Below are positions 26,024-40,664 of a stretch of DNA of 64,000 nt, in pieces. The notes under the pieces were generated by a model. The model made no database searches. It was given only the letters and a program-made list of their open reading frames with translations, and was not told the DNA's origin. Origin of the DNA: Blakeslea trispora. Its lineage: Eukaryota; Mucoromycota; Mucoromycetes; Mucorales; Choanephoraceae. How positions within the stretch are numbered: position 1 is the stretch's first letter; each line of letters begins with the position of its first letter. The position numbers and the translations under genes are program-made. The stretch is taken from assembly GCA_025331445.1 (NCBI GenBank), contig JAIWNE010000009.1:310001-374000 (forward strand), given 5' to 3'.

Positions 26024-29000
26024 TTAATAACTGGGTTCACATTCAACTTCTGAACGTTCAATGCCAGTGGCAGCCAAAAGTCTGTTAACATTTTCAGGTG
26101 CTTTGGGAACATCAATGATCAAGTCTTCGTAGCCTTCCCAGAACTTCTTGAATGCAGCCACGAATTCTTCTCTAGTCATGAGCTTCTCCTTATAAAGGAC
26201 TTCAATCATTTCACAAACGACTTCAACATCCTCAGCCTTCTTTTCAACAATGTCTAATAACTTTCTGGCAAAAACGAAGCGATAGTGTGGGTGATCTAAT
26301 TCTCTAACACATTCACATAATTCCTTTTTTTCAAAATGAGTTAAACTTTGTCTGTTTGCAAGTGTTCATTTGGTACTTACTGTTTTATCGCGAAGACTAA
26401 AGTATTCTTCAATTGTGCCCTTACATCTACGTTCGATAGCTTCGTCACTTAACTTAGGCTTGTCTTCCTCAGCATTTGCTTCAGAAGATTTGCTTTCAGC
26501 AGCATCATTATCATCAGAAGCTTCTTCAGATTTCTCTGATTCAGCGTTATCTGTATTGCGAGGCAACAATTGCAGCTTCTTTCTTTCGGTAGGCTCTTCT
26601 TCTTGGCCATCACCACCCAAAGCACTAAACATGTTAGACATAGAGGTAGCTGGACTGGATGTGCGAGTATCATTAGAAGCTGCCTTCTTGTCAAGGTTTG
26701 TTTTTGAGCCTGAGCGAGTTAAGCTAGAGAAAGGACTACTTGAAGGACCTAGTACACTGCTGTTTCTAGATTTGCTACGGTCGGTCTTACCGAAATTGGC
26801 AAGTTCATTGGTACGACCAGTACGAGGGGCAGTAGTGGGACTACCAGGACCAACAGTGTTCCAGCCATCTGCACTAGCAGCAGAAGCATTGCTGCCGCTT
26901 TGGTCTTCCTTGGTAGCGTTACGTGAAGAGTTTTGTCTTGAGATATCACGTCCACCAGTGTTGCCACGGTGTGAGCTTTGACGAGACATGGGGTTACCGC
27001 TACCACGGGAACTACCAGAACGCTTCATGTTTTCTTTTTCCTTTTCTTCATTAGCCTTCTTGGCTTGTTCATGAATCTGAGCAATGGTAGTAGGTGCAGG
27101 CTGGTTGCCACCACGCTTTGAGACCCACTTGCTCTTACGAAGATCAAAGACATCAAGAATCATGAATTTAACACGAGAACTCAAGGTAGTAGAGTCATAC
27201 ATTTCCTTCATTCTCATGAAATAAGCATCAAGCCATTCCTTGTTGTTCTTGCTGCTACTGTCGAGTGCTCTACCAATAGTTGTCAACATCTTACACATAG
27301 TTTCGGCTTCTTCATCTTCAGGGTTCTTGGGATCAGCACAAAGTCTGGTCAAACATTCAAGCATGATACGATCAGTCAACATTTGACGCTTGAACAATTC
27401 ACCAATGAACTGAACGAGACCAAGACCTTGACGCTTGGCCTTGACAGCAGCATAGTATTCATCTGTCATCATCACATCAGGGTTGTTGGTATCAATCTTG
27501 GGAAGATCAGACTTCCAGCCCTTTTCGAATTCTTGTTGACAACGGTTCAAGAGGTATTTACGATAGAGGGCACCACCGCTAACAGGAGCACCAGACTTAT
27601 CGAGGATGTTGACATCCTTAATGTTGGTATCACGCGAAATGACATCAAAGAGCTTTCTACACAATTGTGCCCACATACCAGCAAAATTAGGTTCATCACA
27701 AGCCTTATCAAAGATAAGTTGAATGACAGTACGCAAAGACTGGCCATTGTCTTCTCTCTCGGATTGCTTGGCATACTCCCAGATTTGATCGGAAATGGAA
27801 TCGAACTTTTCGAGTGTCAACTTGTTCAAGAGAGACTTGATCTTACGTGAAATCATTTCCTGAGAAATCAATTCAGCCTCACCTTCCTTAATTTCAGAAG
27901 CGGTAGAAGCAGTACCTTCGGTAGCAACGACAGCAGGAATCCAACGGTTTTCGCTCTTTTCCAAAGGAACGACTTGATCGAGAGGAATAGTAGGACCGCC
28001 TTGTTGTTCTCTAGGAGGGTGACGACCCTTACCACCACGACCACTACGGTTTCTACCACCACGAGAATCTTGACGTTCCATACCAGGAGAGTTGGGACCA
28101 TTGCTACCTTGACGATGAGAGAGAGGACGACCACCAGCAAATCTACCCATTTCACCACGACCATCACGAGAGTTGCCTCTGAAGACGCCACCTTCGTTAG
28201 GACCATTGCCTCCAGGAGTACGAGGGCCACGGCCACCACGTTCAGAGGTCTGACGACGAGACATACTACGCTTTTCATTGCCGCTAGGTTGTTCTGCAGC
28301 CATGCCTTGCAATTCACTCAAATCTTCATCAGTCTCAAGACAAAGCTTTTGGAATTGTAACAAGAAGGCGGACTCGTAAGTAATTCTGCTACCAGCAGTG
28401 ACCTTAGGAGCCAAGAACTCAGGGGGGTATTCGATAGTACTGAAGTCTTCAATCTTAGGCATAGGAGGACCCTTTACCTTGGGAGGTGTAGGGCTAGAGG
28501 GTGAAGAGGCAGGGGAATCGTGGAAGACATGGGCAGGGATGGCAGACATATCAAGACGTCCTGGTGCACCTCGAGAAGCTTTGTCTGCAGCAATTGCAGC
28601 AATGCGCTCTTCGACCTTCTTTCCTTCAGGTGCAGGTTCATTTTCAGCTTCCTTCTCGGCTTCCTTTTTAGCCTTTTGCTCAGCCTCTTCCTTGGCCTTT
28701 TGCTCAGCCTCTTCCTTGGCCTTTTGTTCGGCCTCCTCTTTAGCCTTTTGTTCGGCTTCCTCTTTAGCCTTTTGTTCAGCCTCTTCCTTGGCCTTTCTTT
28801 CGGCTTCTTCTTTAGCCTTTTGCTCAGCTTCCTCCTTAGCCTTTTGCTCAGCTTCTTCCTTGGCCTTTCTATCGGCTTCCTCCTTGGCCTTTCTTTCGGC
28901 TTCTTCTTTAGCCTTTTGCTCGGCTTCCTCCTTAGCCTTTTGTTCAGCCTCTTCCTTGGCCTTTCTATCGGCCTCTTCCTTTGCTTTTCTTTCGGCTTCC

Positions 29001-30136
29001 TCTTCTTTTTCCTATAAACAATTCTTTCGGTAAGCAAAAGAGAAGCGCATCTTAATGTACAAGCAACTTAGAAACTACTTACTCTAGGGTCGACGATCTT
29101 TATGGCACGAGAAGGAGTAGGGGTAATCTTGAAGTTCTTGGTTTCCTTGGCGCTAGCTTCTTCAGTAGGTGCTGTTGTTGAAGTAGTAGCAGGTGCGGCA
29201 GAGGTAGCGGAGGGAGCTGCTTCTTTAGCAGATTGACCAGAAAGGTTAATGACTTCGTTTGTGTTGGGGTTAATAATAGCAATAGCCTTATTGACAGAAG
29301 GTTGAGGCACAAAAGTTTGACCAGTATAAGGAGGTACAGGCATAAATGTGTTGGGAGGGTAATATTGTGAAGTACGGTACTATATAAAAAAAATTAATAT
29401 GTGATTTTCTAATCCTTGTCCTTTTTTTTGGCAATTACATATTGGTTGTTTTGCCAGTTTCCTCCAGCTTGGTTGGGCAACATATTCTTCTTTGAATGAT
29501 GAGGAACATAACCAGATTGAGCATTAGAAGGGTGGTTGCCATGCTTTCCTCCTTGACGAGAACCATAATGGCGATTATTGTAGTAATGAGGTTGCTCTGA
29601 GCCGGAACTGTTAGATTGTGTAGACTCGCGACGCTATTCAGAAATTGGGTCAATAAGCTGAACTACTCTCACGAAAAGCTTGTTGTCACTTACAGTTGAA
29701 GTTGTTTCAGTAGCATTCTCGCTATCTAAAGGCTGGGCATCTTCAGCCTTGGAAACATTAGACTGGGTAGAAGCTAGTAAGAAAAAGTGTCAATGGTTGT
29801 GACAATTCGTATTTTTTTGGAGTTTTTACCAGTATCTGCAGGCTTAACGGATTTATCTTGGGCACTATAATAAGTAATGTTTTTATGTATCAGGATTCAA
29901 AACTGTGATATTGGTTTGCAAAAGGTATACACGTACGCTTCGGGCTTCTTTGAAGACTCAGGCTCTACCTTAGCAGGTTCTGCCGCAGAAGAAGTTTTTT
30001 CATTAGCAGTTGAAGGTGAAGGTGTTGCTTTAGTTTTCTGTGTTTCCAAGTTTTGTGAGCTTCTCTTTGCAGCCTGAGCGTAGTTGAACACTGGTTGAGC
30101 GTTTGTCTTTTCGGTTGTATTAGGAGTTCTATTCAT
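26024..30136 (-). CDS. TIF4631: Translation initiation factor eIF4G
   Basis: Scaffold of the cap-binding complex eIF4F. Exons 29937-30136, 29830-29864, 29694-29773, 29439-29633, 29083-29379, 26381-29011, 26024-26323; 1245 residues. The N-terminal part is low complexity with NYAQAAKRSS near the start. Then comes a run of 14 Lys/Glu/Ala-rich octapeptide repeats. An eIF4E-binding motif of the YxxxxLphi type (TYESAFLLQF) lies near residue 481. An Arg/Gly-rich RNA-binding stretch follows, then the MIF4G domain from about 656 to 895. A Ser-rich region leads to a short C-terminal module (EEYFSLRD, VRELDHPHYR) that resembles the first half of an MA3 domain. Start chosen at the first in-frame ATG; the frame stays open further upstream to a possible acceptor near 30171, so an extra 5' exon is possible. 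Confidence 0.9.
28660..29005 (-). repeat. 14 tandem 24-nt repeats inside eIF4G
   Basis: Read on the minus strand, 14 consecutive 24-nt units encode the octapeptide KAKEEAEQ with Q/R and E/D variants. Units differ mainly at third positions and in the CAA/AGA switch, so the array is old or has been homogenised unevenly. The encoded stretch is predicted to be a long, highly charged helix. Confidence 0.9.
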
Positions 30137-31599
30137 TAGTTGTTGTTTATTCAAAGTTGCATATCCTAGCAGGACCTATTATGGCTACTAATTATATCAG
30201 CAAAGGCTTAATGCACTTGATATCATTCTTTCTCTTACTTTGCTATATAATAAAAAAAAAGGTGCTTTAAAAAAAAGAAAAGTGCACCGAATATAGTTAA
30301 AGAAAAAAAAAAAAAAGTTCGCTCTAATTTACGTAAATTCCTACGCAAAGTACGATTTTTCTGTGACTAACTTTGAAGCCACAGTTTTGCGCGATTTTAA
30401 GAAGCGATGCATTTTTGCTTGAGTTACAAGGATTCTATAGTAATTCAAAGAATGATTTATGCAAAGTTCAAATGTTGCCAACAGGCCTTTTGTTGTTCTC
30501 AGCTTAAGCAATAGTTTGACGACTCATCTGCTTATAAACTGAATGAGTGATAATGCAAACAAACTTGAGTATAACATGTCGAATTATAATGCAACTAGTA
30601 TATGCCTTTCATGACTACAATAGCATATGACTATTTATGGCAATGATTGTTGGCAAATAAAAAATCACTTCCTCTATGTTTTTTTTCTTCTATTTTTTTT
30701 AACTCGTAGCCGTGTTTTTCTTCATACCAAAACCTAATATTCACTTTCCGTTCCCAAAGGCTCAATACTCTCGAGCAGTGAGGAACAGTTGTGAGGCAAA
30801 TGAATGAGACATGTCCTTCACTTTAGTCATTGCTGTTTGTGTCATCTTGTTCTTTCCTTTGTATGAGAAGCGATATGTTTGCTGCATATGAAGCATTGTT
30901 AGAGAGTCAAGTTGTTTTACTGCCTTTTGTTTTGTTGAATACCACTTTCTTTCACTGATAAAGGACACCTACAGCAAATAAGATTCATTCAAAGTTTCTA
31001 CCAATGACCTCATAAACAGATGAAAGTTGTTGCACAGTTTTCTTTTTCAGCTTTGACTCTGTCACTTGTGTTACACATAAGGCAGCTCTTCGGAGACTTG
31101 TCAAAACAATTAAAAGAAAAAAGCATGTAAACCAAATGTATATCGTCTTGAACAAGAGCTACTGCTATTATAGCAGCCACAATCTATTTCAAGTTGTTTT
31201 GACTTTTTACAGCAACCAGCAGCATCATCTTGAGCAATTTCGGATTCTGTACAAAACCAAACTGTACCTGCTCTAACTTGGGTTGTTTATTTCTTTTCAA
31301 TGTCTTGAGATGAGACTGCTCCTCATCAGTAGCAATGATCATCAGCAACAAAGCCTTTTGGATATCCATCTAATTGTTCAAAAGGAGATAAAGCAAAAAG
31401 AAAGATAAGCGCTTGTCATGCTCATATTTGTATATGCCAAAGTTTGTGCTACAAGATGTACATAAAATCAAAGCTTCCTATTTGTCAGAAAGAAAGAACT
31501 CTTATACAACTTTTTTGCTAGTTCATTTCGCACAGCCTGTTTATTTCCCAAGGGCAAACTTAGTTTCTGAAAAGAAAAAATACACAAATAGATATTGCT
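30137..31599. other. Intergenic or 3' extension of the downstream kinase gene
   Basis: About 1.46 kb between eIF4G and the PAK-like kinase. The part near 30760-31566 contains minus-strand open stretches bounded by splice-like sites: a CTTTTCAG acceptor before 31566, CAATTAG before 31369, and TTGCTGTAG before 30964. They could be additional kinase exons or a small separate gene. I could not join them with consistent phase. Confidence 0.4.
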
Positions 31600-33360
31600 T
31601 TATTGTGAGGTTTTGTTTGGATTAAATACATGATTCACAAATCTTGCTAATTCAATTGAAGAAGCACATTGCAGCATTTTATTTTGAACATGAATCTCGA
31701 TTTCCTGTTTGAAATAGAGGTTAGTTTATAACTAAAGGCTTCTCATAGTATGCTTTACCTGTAAGACATGAGCAGCATGTGGTCTTGTGGATGGCGTTTC
31801 ATCCAGTAACCAGACGACAAGTCCTCTCATATACATTGTCGGATAACTATAGGTAAATGTCGGACTAGATTCATTCAAAATAATGTTAAACAAGTCTGTT
31901 TCATCTTTAATGAGATAATGGGGTGGCACCCGGTCCATCATTTCAATCAAAGTGATACCAAGAGACCAGATATCGATCTTTTCATCATAAAATTGTTTTC
32001 GAATCACTTCTGGCGCCATCCATTTACTTGTGCCCAATCGTTCACGATTTTTTCTGGTTGTCTTGGTAGCAAGACCAAAATCAGCTATTATCGCTTTTGG
32101 TGTGAAAAAAAAAAGCATGAATTTGTTGTTTGTAATATTACCTAATTTGACTTCACCATTCCAGCCTAACAAAATATTTTCACACTTGATATCACGATGA
32201 ATAAAACATTTGGAGTGTAAATAAACAAGTCCCTTGAGTGCTTCACAAGCAATCTGAATTGTGTATTGTTCAGGTATGCCTCGTTGACATAAAACGGCAA
32301 AAACAGAGCACCGCATCAAATCCATTGCCATCCAAATCTCTTGTTTCCAAAGTGACACTTCCCTTAGTCTAATTAGGTTTGAATGACCTGTTGCCATGAT
32401 GCGTAATTCGCGAACAATGGAAGCCTTGTATTCACGATCAGGATCTAAGCGACATCGTTTAATGGCCAGTGACATGTTCTTCTTGTATCGATGTTGAGCT
32501 TTTACAACTGCACCATTTACACTAAATAAAGGAGAGAAGGGGGGAAGGGGGAAAAAGGAGAAGGGGGGGGAAGATAGAAGAAAATCAATGTTTATTCTCT
32601 TTGTATGCTTTTCTTTGCTAACCCTGTTCCTATCTCTTTCAAGGCACCATATTTGTTATTTGGATCAAGAGAAGAAATTGAAATTTTTGGTATTGCTTTT
32701 CTAATTCTCTTTTCAAATCCATTTTCTGCTCTGACAAGCGGTGGTAATTGAGGTATTTCATTGCAGAATCCTGCAGGACGCCAAGGATGCTTTGATATAT
32801 GTTTTTGATGGTTGAATGTGCGCAAATGATATGTCTTTTCACTCACTGGTTCTGGCTTAAGAAAACAATCACTACCAAATACGTTTGGAATTTCATAGAA
32901 TCCTGGTGATCTCCAAACCTAAAATAAAGAGAATTGAGTACAAGAAAAAGTCATCTTTTTTTTCTGCTCTTTAAAAACCTTTGTTGTTATATGATTTGCA
33001 AACTCTGCATTGCTTTTATTTGAATAGACGGAATCCCGTCTTAAACAACCGATAGATCTTCTTTTCATATCCAAATTCACAGGCGTCATTTGATCTTGTC
33101 TTGACCTGGAGTCTGCTGTAGTAGATGATTTCGATTTACGTAGACTGCCTAGCGAGGTTCTTTTGTTACTTAGGAAACCACCTAGTGTATGCTAATGCAA
33201 ATTGATCAATAGACGGCAGCCTCAAGAAAGTGTTCTTACTTACTTTTCTACCGTCCTTCAAGACATTGATGGCAGTTTTTCCATCCATTTTGTTTAATGG
33301 TGATATGAGTAAATGGTTGTCATTTTTATTAAAAATAGATGACTTGCGTCTGGCAATCAT
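31600..33360 (-). CDS. PAK/STE20-like protein kinase without CRIB
   Basis: Exons 33244-33360, 32979-33191, 32623-32918, 32142-32521, 31759-32084, 31600-31704; 478 residues with consistent phases. The N-terminal 200 residues are basic and Ser-rich and hold two copies of a WRxxGFxxIP motif (WRSPGFYEIP and WRPAGFCNEIP). The kinase domain runs from about 198 to 440: glycine loop GTGVNGAVV, LAIKR, catalytic HRDIKCEN, DFGLATK, GTSKWMAPEV and DIWSLGITLIEM. The donor of intron 3 is GTTAGC, less usual. A non-canonical insertion precedes ADFG only if intron 4 is misread; the model used removes it. No PH or CRIB domain is seen, so it is not a direct Cdc42 effector by sequence. The last exon may instead splice at GTATTT (near 31628) to a downstream exon at 31566. 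Confidence 0.87.
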
Positions 33361-37114
<3,754 letters not shown>

Positions 37115-37167
37115 TTGTAATAAAGAAATAATAATACTATATAAAACTAAACTGCTTATTTTTATTA

Positions 37168-37801
37168 TTATGTGGCTACCACATTGAAAAAATGGTATAC
37201 TTCATCCTCATCCAACATGGCTACCTGAATGCCACATGTCTCACATGTCACTTTAGAGTAATATTCATCTTGTCCATCACTATTGATCTTGTATCGTTCA
37301 CCAGGTACTGTATGACAATTTCTAACAAACATGGCTCTATATTGATCTGCATATCTCTCATGTCTAACAAAAGAGAGCCTTGTAAATATCTTACTGGACA
37401 AAGATGTATGCTTACCTTTGGCAGCTATAGCATAAAGTACTAAAGCACATTGGACAAGTCAGAATGGCATCTGTCTTTTGTCCTTCTGGGGCTTCTTTTG
37501 AAGCATGTTCTAATCTACATTGTTATTTAAACTATCTTCTTTTCTGTAAACAAATTCAAGCTTACGGTTGATCTGTTGTGAGACCCAGGCTTCATCTTTG
37601 TCATCTAAATCGGGGTCATAGAGTAGTTCATCATTACTTGGCACTTTGCGCTTTTCTTGTTTTCTTTCTATTCTGCCCAAGTTAGATAAAGAGGACTTCA
37701 TAAATAGATCAAGGTACATACTTGCCTATGCATTCTTCATCCGAGTCCTGCTCTGAATCAAAATAGACATCATCGTATGCTTCTTGTTGTTTATCTGTCA
37801 T
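37168..37801 (-). CDS. EAPP: EAPP-like protein (E2F-associated phosphoprotein family)
   Basis: Exons 37722-37801, 37566-37672, 37416-37509, 37168-37363; 158 residues. The family pattern is clear: YDDVYFDSEQDSDEE near the start, PSNDELLYDPDLDDKDEAWV, a cysteine cluster CPMCFSTLCYSCQRHE, YRAMFVRNC, and the C-terminal CETCGIQVAMLDEDEVYHFFNV. The cysteines probably form a zinc-binding fold. In animals EAPP is a nuclear phosphoprotein that modulates E2F transcription and Chk2 stability; its fungal role is unknown to me. The fungal protein lacks the long acidic N-terminal extension of the human one. Divergent from SYO1 with 82 bp between start codons. Confidence 0.88.
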
Positions 37802-37883
37802 TCTAAAATAAAGAGAAAGTAGGAGGGGAAGAATTTTTTTATATCCATTTTTTTCTATTTTTTTTTTTTTTTTTTTTTTTACT
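37802..37883. promoter_or_regulatory. Shared 82-bp divergent promoter of EAPP and SYO1
   Basis: Only 82 bp separate the two start codons, so 5' UTRs and promoter elements of both genes must sit in or overlap this stretch. It contains a long T-run (about 37853-37880, read as A on the EAPP side), a poly(dA:dT) tract of the kind that excludes nucleosomes at fungal promoters. Confidence 0.75.
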
Positions 37884-40442
37884 ATGGGGAAACAAAAACA
37901 AAAGAAAAAGTCGAGTAGAAGAACGAACCCTTTACGCCGAAAGGGAGTCGAGGCTGGCTTGACACAAACTATGCCTGAAGCTACACCTGAACAAGTAACA
38001 CCTGTGGTAGACCGAGTAAGTTACAAAAACAAAAGTTCTCGGGATCACATAATAACACTATTTTAGCTTTCTTGCGATAACCCAACCGAAAGAGCTTGGG
38101 CAGCAGCCTGCATCTCCAACCTTATTCTCTCTAATGCACAGACACGAAAGTTATTGTTGACAAAGGGTATTGTGCCCATTCTGATCCAGAGATTGAGTGA
38201 TAGTCATCAAGAAGTACGTGATGAATCATTGGGTACTTTAAGGTAATTTGTTTTTCGGGTTCAGCATCATGGCAACTTATACATGTATAGAAATTTAGCT
38301 TCTGTAGATACAACAGTTCCCAAGGAATATTATAGCCGTAATATCATGGAACCTTTATCCCATATGCTTCCACAGGTGAGTAGAATGATGGATTTATTCA
38401 TTGTCATCTCATATCATCGACATTAGATTGCAGCCACGATCCATAAAGTCATTCAACAACAACCTATTGAGGATGAAGCAGATCAAGAGAGAAGGCTGTC
38501 CATTTGGGATGTAACCGAAAATTTCATTTCTATCATTTGGTGTATTAGTGAAGCATCGGATAAATACATCAAGGCAATTAACCGAATGAACCTAATCTCT
38601 TTTCTGATTTCCTTCTTGATCCACAGTCATCAATGTCCTTCCCGAGTCGTCATAGCAGCAGGTACTTTATCTTTTTTTTGTTTTGTTTCCGTTTTCCTTT
38701 CTAATCATGGCTGTTTAGGACAATGCTTAAATACACTCACAGACAATAACCGAGATATCTATATTGAATTTCAAAATCATCCGGATTATATTCAATCTCT
38801 TTTAAATCTTGTAAAGAGCAAAGAAGACAACGTATTGGTCAAGGTATTAGCATGTGGTAAGTATTAGCCATTCAGATAAGAAAGTTCGTTGACTCACACC
38901 TTGGTTTAGCTATCTTGATCAACATTAAGGATGTGGTTCGGTTATCCAATGCATGGGATGAAGAAGAACAACCGGATGAACTCAATAAACTACTTGTGCC
39001 TGTGCTTGTACATGCACTCGACTATGATATTCAAGAAGCAGCCACACATACCATCACAGCCATACAGTCAGGTGTAAAAAGAAGAAAGAAAATCAAGAAA
39101 GAGAAATAATACGATACTAATCTTTTGTTATTAATAGCGTGTTTCTTTTACTCATCAAGACACACCTGAAATTACACCTAAACCAAAACAACCATTGACA
39201 ACTGAAGAAATCTATCTTCAGACTGTAGAAGATAGACTGTCCATTGTTCAATTAGCTCTTGAACTGTTGGCTGATATTTGTGTTCAAGATGATACAGAAG
39301 GTACTTACAGTTATTTTTCTTTTTTGATCGTATTTAATGTATTATACTAGAGGATGGTTATCAAGAAGATGATACAATGATGGAGGATGAACAAGAAGAA
39401 CAAGAGCAGGAAGAAGAACAGGAAGAAGATCCTACTCTCTTTGCTGATAGAACCATTGTTAATGAAGCCTATGTTCAATCTAATCCAGTACTTCATGCCT
39501 ATATATACCAAGTATTTCCTCATCTAATTCGATTATCTACTGCCACGCCTGTTTCCTATCAACAAACCACACTGGCTCCTACAGTCACACAGGCCATTGT
39601 CTTGACTCATCAACGTGCACTAGAATGCTTGAATAATTTCTTATTGGCCATGAATGATGTGCCCACCAAATACTGGTTCAAATCTCAAAGATCGGATGCT
39701 ATTCAATTATGGCGATGGCTCTTTACCATGGCAGATCAAGTAGCCAACCAGGCTTCAGATGACTATGCTATTTTGGATGTTGTGATAGGTTGTTTATGGG
39801 CATTGGGTAGAGGTCTTGAACAAGCGATTGTAAGTGACCATGATAAAACAAGACTGATTGAACTCTTATTGAAATTCAATAGCCACTTGAACCTACAGAT
39901 GTGGGTGCATTGTGTGGAACATTTGAGATGGTTACACTAGAATCTATGCGTGTCAAGATAGTGGGTTGTTTAGGTCCTATTGCTATGCGTAGACAGGATA
40001 TTGAAACCAACAGAGTAAGATATTGATATTTCAATTACTATCTTCTTTCATCTACTCATACTTTATAACAGTCAATTGGTCTGTTTATCATGCAACTCTT
40101 GACGGACAAAAAGAAACATGATCAACCAGCTGTGATTGTAGAGGCTTTGAATTTGATCTATGATGTCTATAGTGACCATGTATTTGATTATGATGATCCA
40201 GTCTTTGTTCAACATGGCTTTTTGAATCGTCTTAAACAGATTGTATCGCCTGTTCGATCCATGGTAAAGAACATTTATGATTTATTATGATCTTGAGCTC
40301 ACCTTCTTTTTTTCTCTTATAAAAGGTCAAGGCCATTGATCGTAGAAAAGATATGGATCTTCGTATCCGAGGTGATGAAGCATTGGATAATTTAAATGCA
40401 TTTATTAAATATAAAAAGAGTGAACAAAAGAGACGATCTTAA
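37884..40442 (+). CDS. SYO1: Symportin SYO1 (HEATR3 family), ribosomal protein co-import adaptor
   Basis: Armadillo/HEAT protein that in yeast carries uL18 and uL5 into the nucleus for 5S RNP assembly. Exons 37884-38015, 38067-38242, 38291-38375, 38427-38661, 38719-38856, 38910-39073, 39138-39300, 39351-39829, 39883-40014, 40072-40263, 40326-40442; 670 residues. The basic N-terminus (KQKQKKKSSRRTNPLRRKG) matches the family. Then come ARM-like repeats (RAWAAACISNLILSN, EVRDESLGTLRNLAS), an acidic loop rich in Glu near residues 350-365 as known for Syo1, and C-terminal helices. Exon 6 must end at 39073 (GTAAAA donor), because the closer GTGTAA gives the wrong phase. Exon 8 ends at a GTAAGT donor at 39830; reading through it leads to a stop. 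Confidence 0.9.
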
Positions 40443-40664
40443 ACAAATCAAACTGGAAGCGGAGTCTAAAGTTTGATTGGTTCCCAAATGGAGATATTTT
40501 TTTTATTTTTGGATATAAAAATAAACTCGCCTTTCTTCCCTAAAAAAAAAAAAGAAAAAGAAAGATAGACATTCTCTCTTCTCCTTTTCCCCAGTCTTTC
40601 TCCCCCGCCCCCCCCCCTTTTTTTTTTTCTGATTTTTTAATTTATTTATTTCTCGAATCAAGTC

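Noticed and set aside
28398..29033. Long plus-strand open frame opposite the eIF4G repeats
   Set aside because: Mirror of the repeated codons on the coding strand; product is a low-complexity Leu/Ser/Ala/Phe repeat with no gene context.
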